Part shown: positions 52,907-64,000 of the stretch, piece after piece | Position numbering within the stretch: the first letter of the stretch is position 1 | How the letters are laid out: each line of letters starts with the position of its first letter | Source of the DNA: Curtobacterium sp. UNCCL20 | GTDB lineage: Bacteria; Actinomycetota; Actinomycetes; Actinomycetales; Microbacteriaceae | DNA: 64,000 nt | Assembly: GCF_900101675.1 (NCBI RefSeq) | Contig: NZ_FNKG01000003.1 | Coordinates: 248,001-312,000 of the forward strand | Direction: 5' to 3' | Notes under the pieces: model-generated | The model's input: the letters and a program-made list of their open reading frames with translations, nothing else | What the model was told of the DNA's origin: nothing | Database searches by the model: none | Made by a program: the position numbers and the translations under genes

Positions 52907-53862
52907 AGCACCTCCTCTCCACCGCCGACCTCTCCCGCGCCGAGGCCATCCACATCCTCGACGTCGCCGAGGAGATGGCCGAGGTCAACTCCCGCGAGGT
53001 CCGCAAGCTCCCGGCCCTCCGCGGCAAGACCGTCGTGAACCTCTTCTTCGAGGACTCCACGCGCACCCGCATCTCGTTCGAGGCCGCCGCGAAGCGCCTC
53101 TCCGCCGACGTCCTCAACTTCGCCGCGAAGGGGTCGAGCGTCTCGAAGGGCGAGTCCCTCAAGGACACCGTGCAGACCCTCGGCGCGATGGGCATCGACG
53201 GGATCGTGATGCGGCACGGCGCGTCCGGCGCCCCGCGGGTCCTCGCCGACGCCGACTGGATCGACGTCCCGGTCGTGAACGCGGGCGACGGCACGCACGA
53301 GCACCCGACCCAGGCCCTGCTCGACGCCTTCACGATGCGCCGACGCCTGCACGGTGACGCCAGCCGCGGGAAGGCGCTCGACGGCGTCCGAGTCCTCATC
53401 GTGGGCGACGTCCTGCACAGCCGCGTCGCCCGGAGCAACGCCTGGCTGCTGCAGACCCTCGGCGCGAGCGTGACCTTCGCGGCCCCGCCGACCCTCCTGC
53501 CGGTGTCGAGCACCCCGTTCGGTGCAGCGGTGCACCACGACCTCGACGCGGCCCTCGCCGAGGACCCCGACGTCGTGATGACCCTGCGGATCCAGCAGGA
53601 GCGGATGAACGACGCGTTCTTCCCGAACCCCCGTGAGTACACGCGCCACTGGGGGCTGACGGCGGCCCGGTTCGGCCGGCTCGCCGAACGGACGCTCATC
53701 ATGCACCCGGGGCCGATGAACCGGGGGCTCGAGATCGCCGGCGTCGCCGCCGACGACCCGCGCTCGACGGTCGTCGAGCAGGTCGAGAACGGCGTCTCGG
53801 TCCGGATGGCCGTCCTCTACCTGGCCCTGACCGGCAACGAAGCGAAGGAGTCCGTCGCATGA
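52903..53862 (+). CDS. pyrB: Aspartate carbamoyltransferase catalytic subunit
   Basis: The 319-residue enzyme joins carbamoyl phosphate and aspartate. It has [19 protein letters not shown] (carbamoyl phosphate site), [40 protein letters not shown], and [13 protein letters not shown]. No regulatory subunit PyrI is present. The GTG start overlaps pyrR, and pyrC overlaps its stop. Confidence 0.97.
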   Translation: MKHLLSTADLSRAEAIHILDVAEEMAEVNSREVRKLPALRGKTVVNLFFEDSTRTRISFEAAAKRLSADVLNFAAKGSSVSKGESLKDTVQTLGAMGIDGIVMRHGASGAPRVLADADWIDVPVVNAGDGTHEHPTQALLDAFTMRRRLHGDASRGKALDGVRVLIVGDVLHSRVARSNAWLLQTLGASVTFAAPPTLLPVSSTPFGAAVHHDLDAALAEDPDVVMTLRIQQERMNDAFFPNPREYTRHWGLTAARFGRLAERTLIMHPGPMNRGLEIAGVAADDPRSTVVEQVENGVSVRMAVLYLALTGNEAKESVA

Positions 53863-55217
53863 CCGCTCACCTCATCCGTGGCGCGCAGCTGGTCGACGGC
53901 TCGCGTGCCGACATCCGCCTGGAGGGACGACGCATCGCCGCGGTCGGGTCCGGTCTCGACACGGCCGGTGCCACGGTCGTCGATGCGGACGGTCTGATCG
54001 CCCTCCCCGGTCTCGTGGACCTCCACACCCACCTCCGCGAGCCCGGTCACGAAGAGTCGGAGACCGTCCTCACCGGCTCGCGTGCCGCGGCCGCCGGCGG
54101 CTTCACCGCGGTGAACGCGATGGCGAACTCCTCCCCGGTGGCGGACACCGCCGGCGTGGTCGAGCAGGTGCAGGCGCTCGGTGACGACGCGGGCTACGTC
54201 ACGGTGCGCCCGATCGGTGCGGTGTCGCAGGGGCTGCAGGGCACGCACCTGTCCGAGATCGGGGCGATGGCGACCTCGCGGGCGAAGGTCCGGGTCTTCT
54301 CGGACGACGGGTCGTGCGTCGCGGACCCGCTGCTGATGCGCCGGGCGCTCGAGTACATCAAGGGCTTCGGTGGGGTGCTCGCGCAGCACGCCCAGGAACC
54401 GCGGCTGACCATCGGTGCGCAGATGAACGAGGGTCGGCTGTCGTCCGAGCTCGGACTCGCGGGCTGGCCGGCCGTCGCCGAAGAGGCGATCATCGCCCGT
54501 GACGTCCTGCTCGCCGACCACGTCGGGGCCCGGCTGCACGTCTGCCACGTCTCGACCGCGGGCAGCGTCGAGGTGATCCGCTGGGCGAAGTCCCGTGGCA
54601 TCGACGTCACCGCCGAGGTCACCCCGCACCACCTCGTCCTCACCGAGGACCTGATCGCCGGGCGCGACGGCGCCGCCGGGTACGACGCCCGGTACAAGGT
54701 GAACCCGCCGCTGCGCTCCCGTGAGGACGTCGACGCCCTCCGCGCCGCCCTCGCCGACGGCACCATCGACATCGTCGCGACCGACCACGCCCCGCACACC
54801 GCCGAGGCGAAGTGCTGCGAGTGGCCCGCGGCCGCGAACGGCATGGTCGGGCTGGAGTCGGCGCTGAGCGTCGTGCAGGCCGCGGTGGTCGAGAGCGGGC
54901 AGCTCGACTGGGCCGACGTCGCGCGGGTGCTCTCCGAGGCGCCGGCACGGATCGGGCAGGTCGAGGGCCACGGCCAGCGGATCGCCGAGGGTGCGCCGGC
55001 CGAGATCACCCTCTACGACCCCGCCGCCAGCCGCGAGTTCTCGGTCGGTGACCTCGCCGGGCAGTCCCAGAACTCGCCGTACCTCGGCATGCGGCTCCCC
55101 GGCCGCGTCGTCGCGACGTTCCACCACGGCGCCGCCACGGTCCTCGACGGCACGCTCGTCGATGCCGAGACGGTCGCCGCGCACGCCCGCGCCACCCGGA
55201 TCGGGGCGACCGCATGA
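53859..55217 (+). CDS. pyrC: Dihydroorotase
   Basis: The 452-residue type I dihydroorotase has [20 protein letters not shown] with zinc ligands HxH, the [22 protein letters not shown] region, [32 protein letters not shown] and [13 protein letters not shown] with Asp and His ligands. It closes carbamoyl aspartate to dihydroorotate. It overlaps pyrB (ATGA) and the next gene (ATGA) by 4 nt each. Confidence 0.97.
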   Translation: MTAHLIRGAQLVDGSRADIRLEGRRIAAVGSGLDTAGATVVDADGLIALPGLVDLHTHLREPGHEESETVLTGSRAAAAGGFTAVNAMANSSPVADTAGVVEQVQALGDDAGYVTVRPIGAVSQGLQGTHLSEIGAMATSRAKVRVFSDDGSCVADPLLMRRALEYIKGFGGVLAQHAQEPRLTIGAQMNEGRLSSELGLAGWPAVAEEAIIARDVLLADHVGARLHVCHVSTAGSVEVIRWAKSRGIDVTAEVTPHHLVLTEDLIAGRDGAAGYDARYKVNPPLRSREDVDALRAALADGTIDIVATDHAPHTAEAKCCEWPAAANGMVGLESALSVVQAAVVESGQLDWADVARVLSEAPARIGQVEGHGQRIAEGAPAEITLYDPAASREFSVGDLAGQSQNSPYLGMRLPGRVVATFHHGAATVLDGTLVDAETVAAHARATRIGATA

Positions 55218-55756
55218 GCGGCGACACGCTCCGCTGGACCGAAGGGGCGATCATCCTCGCCCTGGTCGTCCTGCTGTTCGTCGCCATGGCGCGCACCTGG
55301 CGGACGCGGGTCAGGAAGCAGGCGGAAGCCGTGCCTCCAGTCAGCGTCCCGGCCGACCTGTCACCGGCGGCCGGGTCGTGGGACGGCTTCACCGTCGCGA
55401 CGACCCGCGCCGACCAGCCGCTCGAACGGATCACGGCGGGCGGACTCGGGTTCCGGGGTCGCGGCGGTGTGACCGTCCACGACACCGGTGTGGTCCTGCA
55501 CCTCGCGGGGACGCCCGACCGGTGGATCGAGGCCGACGCCGTCCGCGGCGCCGACCGCGCCACGTGGGCCATCGACCGTGTGGTCGAGCCCGGGGGACTG
55601 GTCCGTCTGCGATGGACGGCGACCGGCGCCGCAGGTGCGACGGACCTCGACACCTACTTCCGGTTCCCGGAGGGCGACGCAGCAGCACTCGTCGCCCTGC
55701 AGGGACTGTCGACGAAGCACAACCACCCGCACACCGCGGGCGAAGGGACGAACTGA
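55214..55756 (+). CDS. PH-like domain membrane protein in the pyr operon
   Basis: The 180-residue protein has an N-terminal membrane helix ([20 protein letters not shown]) and a soluble beta-rich domain (GWD-like [57 protein letters not shown]). Homologs in this place between pyrC and carA are common in actinobacteria and annotated as PH-like, from memory. Function unknown; it could link the operon to the membrane. It overlaps pyrC by 4 nt and carA by 1 nt (TGATG). Confidence 0.88.
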   Translation: MSGDTLRWTEGAIILALVVLLFVAMARTWRTRVRKQAEAVPPVSVPADLSPAAGSWDGFTVATTRADQPLERITAGGLGFRGRGGVTVHDTGVVLHLAGTPDRWIEADAVRGADRATWAIDRVVEPGGLVRLRWTATGAAGATDLDTYFRFPEGDAAALVALQGLSTKHNHPHTAGEGTN

Positions 55757-56987
55757 TGACACGCGAACGGGCCGTACTGGTCCTCGAAGACGGCACCCGG
55801 TACGACGGCTGGGCCTACGGCGCCCGTGGGCGCACGCTCGGCGAGGTGGTCTTCGCGACCGGCATGACCGGCTACCAGGAGACCCTCACCGACCCCTCCT
55901 ACGCCGGGCAGATCGTGGTGCAGACCGCGCCGCACATCGGCAACACCGGGGTGAACGACGAGGACCCCGAGTCCCGTCGCATCTGGGTGGCCGGGTACGT
56001 CGTGCGCGACCCCAGCCGCGTGGTGTCGAACCACCGCGCGAACGCCTCGCTCGACGAGCACCTCGTCCGGGACGGCATCGTGGGGATCTCCGGCATCGAC
56101 ACCCGGGCGCTCACCCGCCGGATCCGCGACGCCGGTGCCATGAAGGGCGGCGTGTTCAGCGGCGAGGACGCGGCGCTGTCCGCCGAGTCGCAGCTGGACG
56201 CGGTCCGGTCGCAGGCCACGATGGCCGGGGCGAGCTTCTCGGCGGTCGTGTCCACCCCGGAGACCTACGTGGTGCCGGCGGTCGGCGAGCAGATCGGCAC
56301 GCTGGCCGTGCTCGACCTCGGCGTGAAGGCCTCGACGACGCGCTACCTCGCCGCCCGCGGCTTCGAGGTGCACGTCGTGCCGCAGGACATCACCGCGGCG
56401 GAGCTCGAAGCACTCGGCCCCGACGCGCTCTTCTACTCGAACGGCCCCGGCGACCCGGCGGCGTCGGACGCCCAGGTGGCGCTGCTGCAGGACAGCCTGA
56501 AGACCGGTCGCCCGTTCTTCGGCATCTGCTTCGGCAACCAGCTGCTCGGCCGCGCCCTCGGCTTCGGCACCTACAAGCTGCCCTTCGGCCACCGCGGCAT
56601 CAACCAGCCGGTGCTCGACACCACGACCGGCAAGGTCGAGATCACGAGCCAGAACCACGGTTTCGCGGTCGACGCGCCGCTCGGTGAGGTCATCGAGTCG
56701 CCGGCCGGGTTCGGCCGGGTCGAGGTCTCGCACTACTCGCTCAACGACAACGTGGTCGAGGGCCTCCGCGCCCTCGACGTGCCGGCGTTCAGCGTGCAGT
56801 ACCACCCCGAGGCCGCCGCCGGTCCGCACGACAGCATGTACCTGTTCGACCGCTTCGCCGACCTCGTGCGTGCCAGGCGCGACGGGACGCCCCTCGACGC
56901 GGCGACCGCCGACGCCACCACCCCGGCAGCAGACCCGACGACCGGCAGCTCCCAGGCCGACGTCACGACGAACGAAAGCAGCAACTG

Positions 56988-56988
<1 letters not shown>
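55756..56988 (+). CDS. carA: Carbamoyl-phosphate synthase small chain
   Basis: The 410-residue glutaminase subunit begins [20 protein letters not shown] and carries [38 protein letters not shown], the nucleophile Cys in [27 protein letters not shown] and [16 protein letters not shown]. It supplies ammonia to CarB. A Thr/Ala-rich tail of about 30 residues ends the protein. It overlaps the preceding gene and carB by 1 nt each. Confidence 0.97.
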
Positions 56989-60277
<3,289 letters not shown>

Positions 60278-60281
<4 letters not shown>

Positions 60282-61177
60282 CGGCTGCCAGCGTGGGGAC
60301 GTCCCAGCCCGGAGGCACCGCCTCCTTCGGCGTCCGGCTCGCCGCCGCCATCGGGTCCCGTTCAGCCCTCTGCGTCGGCATCGACCCCCACGCCGCCACG
60401 CTGGCGGCGTGGGGGCTCGGCCGCGACGAGGCCGGCCTGACGGTCTTCGGTGCGACCCTCGTCGACGCCGCCGCCGGCCGGGCCGCGATCGTGAAGCCGC
60501 AGATCGCCTTCTTCGAGGCGGCCGGGGTGGCGGGCTACCGTGCGCTCGACGCGACCATCCGTCGTGCACGCGATGCGGGCCTCCTGGTCGTCGCCGACGT
60601 GAAGCGGGGCGACATCGGCACGACGGGGGACGACTACGCGCTCGCGTGGCTGGACCGTGACGGGCCGTTCGCGGCCGACGCCATGACGGTCTCGCCGTAC
60701 CTCGGCTACGGGTCGCTCGCGGGGACCGTCGAGGTCGCGCGCCGGAACGGCGCCGGGGTCTTCGTGCTCGCGGCGACGAGCAACCCGGAGGCCCGGGTCC
60801 TGCAGACCGCGGTCCTCGCCGAGGGCCCGTGGGCCGGACGGTCCGTGGCTGCCGGTATCGTCTTGGACGTGGCAGACGACAACCGGGCCGGCGGCGACCA
60901 GCCCCTCGGTGACGTCGGGCTCGTGCTCGGCGCCACCCTCGACCTCGACGACTTCGGCATCGACGCGGACACGATCGGCTCCGCGCCGGTCCTCGCTCCG
61001 GGCTTCGGTGCCCAGGGCGCCCGCATCGAGGACCTCCGTTCCCTGTACGGCGTACGCGCCGAGCAGGTCCTCGTGAGCGAGTCCCGCGGGCTGCTGACCG
61101 ACGGACCGGACGGGGTCGCCGCGCTCGTCGCCGACCGGGCGGACCGCATCCGCACCGCACTGGGAGCGGCCGCATGA
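60278..61177 (+). CDS. pyrF: Orotidine 5'-phosphate decarboxylase (type 2)
   Basis: The 299-residue enzyme makes [31 protein letters not shown] and the catalytic [21 protein letters not shown] are as in the long type 2 enzymes of actinobacteria. No pyrD (dihydroorotate dehydrogenase) or pyrE is in the operon. GTG 60278 overlaps the carB stop; GTG 60293 is a possible alternative. It overlaps the next gene by 4 nt. Confidence 0.96.
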
Positions 61178-62088
61178 CGTCCGACCGCGACGACCTGCCC
61201 GCCCACCGGAACCCGCCGGAGGTCGACCGGGTCGCCGCCGCGCAGGCAGCGGTGGCGGCCCGCCGTGCCCGCGCCGCGGTGAAGGCCGCGATCGCGTCGG
61301 GGGAGCGCTCCGCGCTCGACGTCGCCCGGACCGCGTGGTCCGACGCCGATGCCCCGGCCGAGAAGTCCCTGCGGGTCCGTGACCTGCTGACGAGCCTGCC
61401 CGGCATCGGCCCGGCTCGTGCCGAATCGATCATGGGCGACCTGCGCATCGCGCCGTCGAAGCGCCTCGGCGGCCTCGGCACCCGGCAGCGTTCCGAGCTG
61501 GCGGACTGGCTCGCGGCCCGCGGCCGGAAGCGCGGCACCTCGAAGCTCGTCGTCCTCGCCGGCCCGACCGCGGTCGGCAAGGGCACCGTCAGCGCGTACA
61601 TCCGCGAGCAGTACCCGGACGTCAACCTCAGCGTCTCCGCGACGACCCGGAAGCCCCGCCCGGGCGAGGTCGACGGCGTGCACTACTTCTTCGTGGACGA
61701 CGACGAGTTCGACCGGATGATCCGCGACCGCGAACTCCTCGAGTGGGCGACCGTGCACAACTCGTACCGGTACGGCACCCCGCGCCCGCCGATCGACCGC
61801 GCGCTCGACGCCGGCGACAAGGTGATGCTCGAGATCGACCTGCAGGGTGCCCGGCAGGTCCGCGACGCCATGCCCGAGGCCGTCCTGGTGTTCCTGCTGC
61901 CGCCCTCGTGGGAGGAACTCGTCCGTCGGCTCATCGGCCGCGGCACGGAATCGGCCGAGGAACAGGCTCGCCGGCTCGACACCGCCAAGGTCGAACTGGC
62001 CGCGCAGGACGAGTTCGACGTGCGGATCGTGAACTCCGATGTCGGCACCGCGGCACGCGAGGTCGTAGACTTGTTCTCTGCGCCCTGA
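61174..62088 (+). CDS. gmk: Guanylate kinase fused to an N-terminal mIHF DNA-binding domain
   Basis: The 304-residue protein is two parts. Residues about 22-115 match actinobacterial integration host factor m[23 protein letters not shown], the helix-hairpin-helix loop [17 protein letters not shown] and [19 protein letters not shown]. Residues 124-304 are guanylate kinase: P-loop [10 protein letters not shown] (129-138), [37 protein letters not shown] and LLEIDLQGA-like [20 protein letters not shown]. Standalone mIHF is ~105 aa and GMK ~190-210. In mycobacteria mihF and gmk are separate neighbours in this position. The fusion overlaps pyrF by 4 nt. Confidence 0.93.
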   Translation: MTSDRDDLPAHRNPPEVDRVAAAQAAVAARRARAAVKAAIASGERSALDVARTAWSDADAPAEKSLRVRDLLTSLPGIGPARAESIMGDLRIAPSKRLGGLGTRQRSELADWLAARGRKRGTSKLVVLAGPTAVGKGTVSAYIREQYPDVNLSVSATTRKPRPGEVDGVHYFFVDDDEFDRMIRDRELLEWATVHNSYRYGTPRPPIDRALDAGDKVMLEIDLQGARQVRDAMPEAVLVFLLPPSWEELVRRLIGRGTESAEEQARRLDTAKVELAAQDEFDVRIVNSDVGTAAREVVDLFSAP

Positions 62089-62123
62089 CGGGCGCTCCGT
62101 TCGTTCCGTCGACAGGAGACACC

Positions 62124-62387
62124 ATGGCCAACCCCCAGGGCATCATCGACCCGCCCATCGACGACCTGCTCGCCAAGGTGGAGTCGAAGTACGCGCTCGT
62201 CATCTTCGCCTCGAAGCGCGCGCGTCAGATCAACGACTACTACGCCGACCTGCACGAGGGTTCGCTGTTCGACAACGTCGGCCCGCTGGTCGACTCGACG
62301 ATCGACGACAAGCCGCTGTCCGTCGCGCTGCACGAGATCAACGAGGACAAGCTCACGGTCACCAAGCAGCAGCAGCCCTCCGACTGA
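62124..62387 (+). CDS. rpoZ: RNA polymerase omega subunit
   Basis: The 87-residue protein reads [20 protein letters not shown] and [15 protein letters not shown], the actinobacterial omega signature, with [20 protein letters not shown] at the C-terminus. ATG 62124 follows the Shine-Dalgarno sequence caggag. It stabilises the beta-prime subunit. gmk-rpoZ is a conserved adjacency. Confidence 0.95.
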   Translation: MANPQGIIDPPIDDLLAKVESKYALVIFASKRARQINDYYADLHEGSLFDNVGPLVDSTIDDKPLSVALHEINEDKLTVTKQQQPSD

Positions 62388-62392
62388 CCCCG

Positions 62393-63607
62393 GTGACTGC
62401 AGCTGCTCTGCGCCTCTTCACGTCCGAGTCGGTGACGGAGGGGCACCCCGACAAGATCTGCGACCAGATCTCGGACACGATCCTCGACGCGCTGCTCGAG
62501 GTCGACCCGCACGCACGCGTCGCCGTCGAGACGATGGTCACCACGGGGCTCGTGCACGTCGCGGGCGAGGTCACGACCTCCGGCTACGTCGAGATCCCGA
62601 AGCTCGTCCGTGACGTCATCACGGGCATCGGCTACAACTCGTCCGAGGTGTCGTTCGACGGGCACACCTGCGGCGTCGAGGTCTCCATCGGCGCGCAGTC
62701 GCCGGACATCGCCCAGGGTGTGGACGAGTCGCTCGACGCCCGCTCCGGTGCCGGCGTCGACCCGCTCGACCGTCAGGGCGCGGGCGACCAGGGCATCATG
62801 TTCGGCTTCGCGACGAACGAGACCCCCGAGTACATGCCGGTCGCCATCTGGCTGGCGCACCGCCTGGCCGAGCGTCTGGCCGAGGTCCGCAAGTCCGGCG
62901 AGCTGACCTTCCTGCGGCCCGACGGCAAGACCCAGGTCACCGTCGGGTACGACGGCGTCGTGCCGAAGACCGTCGAGACCGTCGTGCTCTCGACGCAGCA
63001 CTCGCCGAGCGTGACGCTCGACGAGCTCACCGCGGCGATCACCGAGCACGTCATCCGACCGGTCCTCGACCTGGTCGACCTCGACTCGTCGCACGTCGAC
63101 GTCATCGTGAACCCGACCGGCCGCTTCGAGATCGGCGGCCCCCAGGGCGACGCCGGGCTCACCGGTCGCAAGGTGATCGTCGACACCTACGGCGGGGCCT
63201 CCCGTCACGGTGGCGGTGCGTTCAGCGGCAAGGACCCGTCGAAGGTCGACCGTTCGGCGGCGTACGCCCTCCGCTGGGTCGCGAAGAACGCGGTCGCCGC
63301 GGGCCTCGCCGACCGTCTCGAGGTCCAGGTCGCCTACGCGATCGGCCGTGCGAAGCCGGTCGGGCTGTACGTGGAGACCTTCGGGACCGGCCACGTCGAC
63401 GACGCCACGATCGAAGCGGCGATCCGCCAGGTGTTCGACCTGCGTCCGGCCGCGATCATCCGCGATCTCGACCTGCTCAAGCCGCGCTACGCCAAGACCG
63501 CGACGTACGGCCACTTCGGCCGCGAGCTCCCCGGGTTCACCTGGGAAGCGCTCGACCGCGTCGAGGAACTCCGCGCCGCCGCAGGACTCGTCGCCGCCGC
63601 CGTCTAG
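62393..63607 (+). CDS. metK: S-adenosylmethionine synthetase
   Basis: The 404-residue enzyme has [40 protein letters not shown], the phosphate loop [20 protein letters not shown] and [18 protein letters not shown]. It makes AdoMet from methionine and ATP. It starts with GTG 5 nt after rpoZ. coaBC, which often lies between rpoZ and metK, is missing here. Confidence 0.97.
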   Translation: MTAAALRLFTSESVTEGHPDKICDQISDTILDALLEVDPHARVAVETMVTTGLVHVAGEVTTSGYVEIPKLVRDVITGIGYNSSEVSFDGHTCGVEVSIGAQSPDIAQGVDESLDARSGAGVDPLDRQGAGDQGIMFGFATNETPEYMPVAIWLAHRLAERLAEVRKSGELTFLRPDGKTQVTVGYDGVVPKTVETVVLSTQHSPSVTLDELTAAITEHVIRPVLDLVDLDSSHVDVIVNPTGRFEIGGPQGDAGLTGRKVIVDTYGGASRHGGGAFSGKDPSKVDRSAAYALRWVAKNAVAAGLADRLEVQVAYAIGRAKPVGLYVETFGTGHVDDATIEAAIRQVFDLRPAAIIRDLDLLKPRYAKTATYGHFGRELPGFTWEALDRVEELRAAAGLVAAAV

Positions 63608-63614
63608 GCACCGC

Positions 63615-64000
63615 GTGACCACCGTCGCGCGCGTCGTCCTCGACTCGCCGCTCCCGCAGTTGGACCGTCTGTTCGACTACCGGGTGCCGGCCGAGCTCGA
63701 GGACGACTGCGTGCCCGGGGTGCGCGTGAAGGTCCCGCTGCGGACCGGTGCGCGGATGTCCGACGCGTACGTCGTCGAGATCGTCGACGAGGGCGACTAC
63801 CCGGGCGAACTCAGCGCGATCGAGACGGTCGTCTCGCCGATGCCGGTCCTCGCGCCGGAGATCTGGACGCTGGCCCGCGCCGTCGCCGACCGTGCGGCGG
63901 GCGTCGCCTCCGACGTGCTGCGCCTCGCCGTCCCGACCCGCCAGGTCCGCGCCGAGAAGGCCTGGCTGGCCCGTGACACGACGTGGTCGCCTCCGCCGGT
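63615..64000 (+). CDS. priA: Primosomal protein N' (5' part; continues past window)
   Basis: The visible 128 residues start TTVARVVLDSPLPQLDRLFD and run through YRVPAELEDDCVPGVRVKVP and YVVEIVDEGDYPGELSAIE, the N-terminal 3'-DNA-binding domain of PriA. The helicase part lies beyond the window. Actinobacterial PriA often has degenerate ATPase motifs, which cannot be judged here. GTG 63615 lies 7 nt after metK, and metK-priA is a known neighbourhood. Confidence 0.88.
   Translation, partial: MTTVARVVLDSPLPQLDRLFDYRVPAELEDDCVPGVRVKVPLRTGARMSDAYVVEIVDEGDYPGELSAIETVVSPMPVLAPEIWTLARAVADRAAGVASDVLRLAVPTRQVRAEKAWLARDTTWSPPP

Overview
The window is a high-GC (roughly 70%) actinobacterial chromosome segment. 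Protein sequences, gene order and the mix of GTG/ATG starts point to the family Microbacteriaceae. A Curtobacterium-like genus is my best guess, from memory of such proteins rather than a database search. I see no tRNA, rRNA, CRISPR array, transposase or phage gene. Almost all of the window is core chromosome, with small accessory inserts between conserved blocks.

Region 1 (1-12965) is a co-directional envelope cluster: the 3' part of a giant Ig-like/fibronectin III surface protein, a MoxR ATPase, a DUF58 protein, a membrane transglutaminase-like protein that appears to lack its catalytic residues, and a zinc-ribbon/FHA protein. A doubtful small membrane protein follows a strong hairpin. Region 2 (12968-15595) holds a divergent asparaginase, an OsmC protein and an FKBP lipoprotein. 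Region 3 (15597-23506) is dxr, a site-2 protease, ispG and proS, with a permease plus isochorismatase-like pair inserted before ispG. Region 4 (23664-33003) is the nusA, ylxR, infB, rbfA block, a convergent mutY, a degenerate kinase-like gene, truB, two small membrane proteins and ribF.

Region 5 (33004-37073) has REP-like repeats and a 40-nt perfect palindrome, then DUF349 and cyclophilin genes on the minus strand and rarA on the plus strand. Region 6 (37074-46258) is rpsD with a long structured leader, a small membrane protein, alaS, ruvX, mltG, aroC, aroK and aroB. Region 7 (46279-50920) is an accessory insert between aroB and efp: a flavin monooxygenase with a candidate leader peptide, a nucleoside deaminase, two tiny overlapping genes and a UbiB-type kinase. 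Region 8 (51108-64000) is efp, nusB and a tightly overlapped pyrimidine operon (pyrR, pyrB, pyrC, a PH-like membrane protein, carA, carB, pyrF). It runs on into a fused mIHF-guanylate kinase gene, rpoZ, metK and the start of priA.

Two regulatory themes recur. Many genes start 6-7 nt after a TANNNT hexamer, the layout of leaderless transcripts. Several long 5' leaders are structured: rpsD, pyrR with a PyrR-type RNA loop, infB with a hairpin over its Shine-Dalgarno sequence, and the monooxygenase leader. The points most worth a second look are the rpsD leader, the mIHF-guanylate kinase fusion, the repeat-expanded PyrR tail, the leader peptide and the dispersed REP-like repeats.
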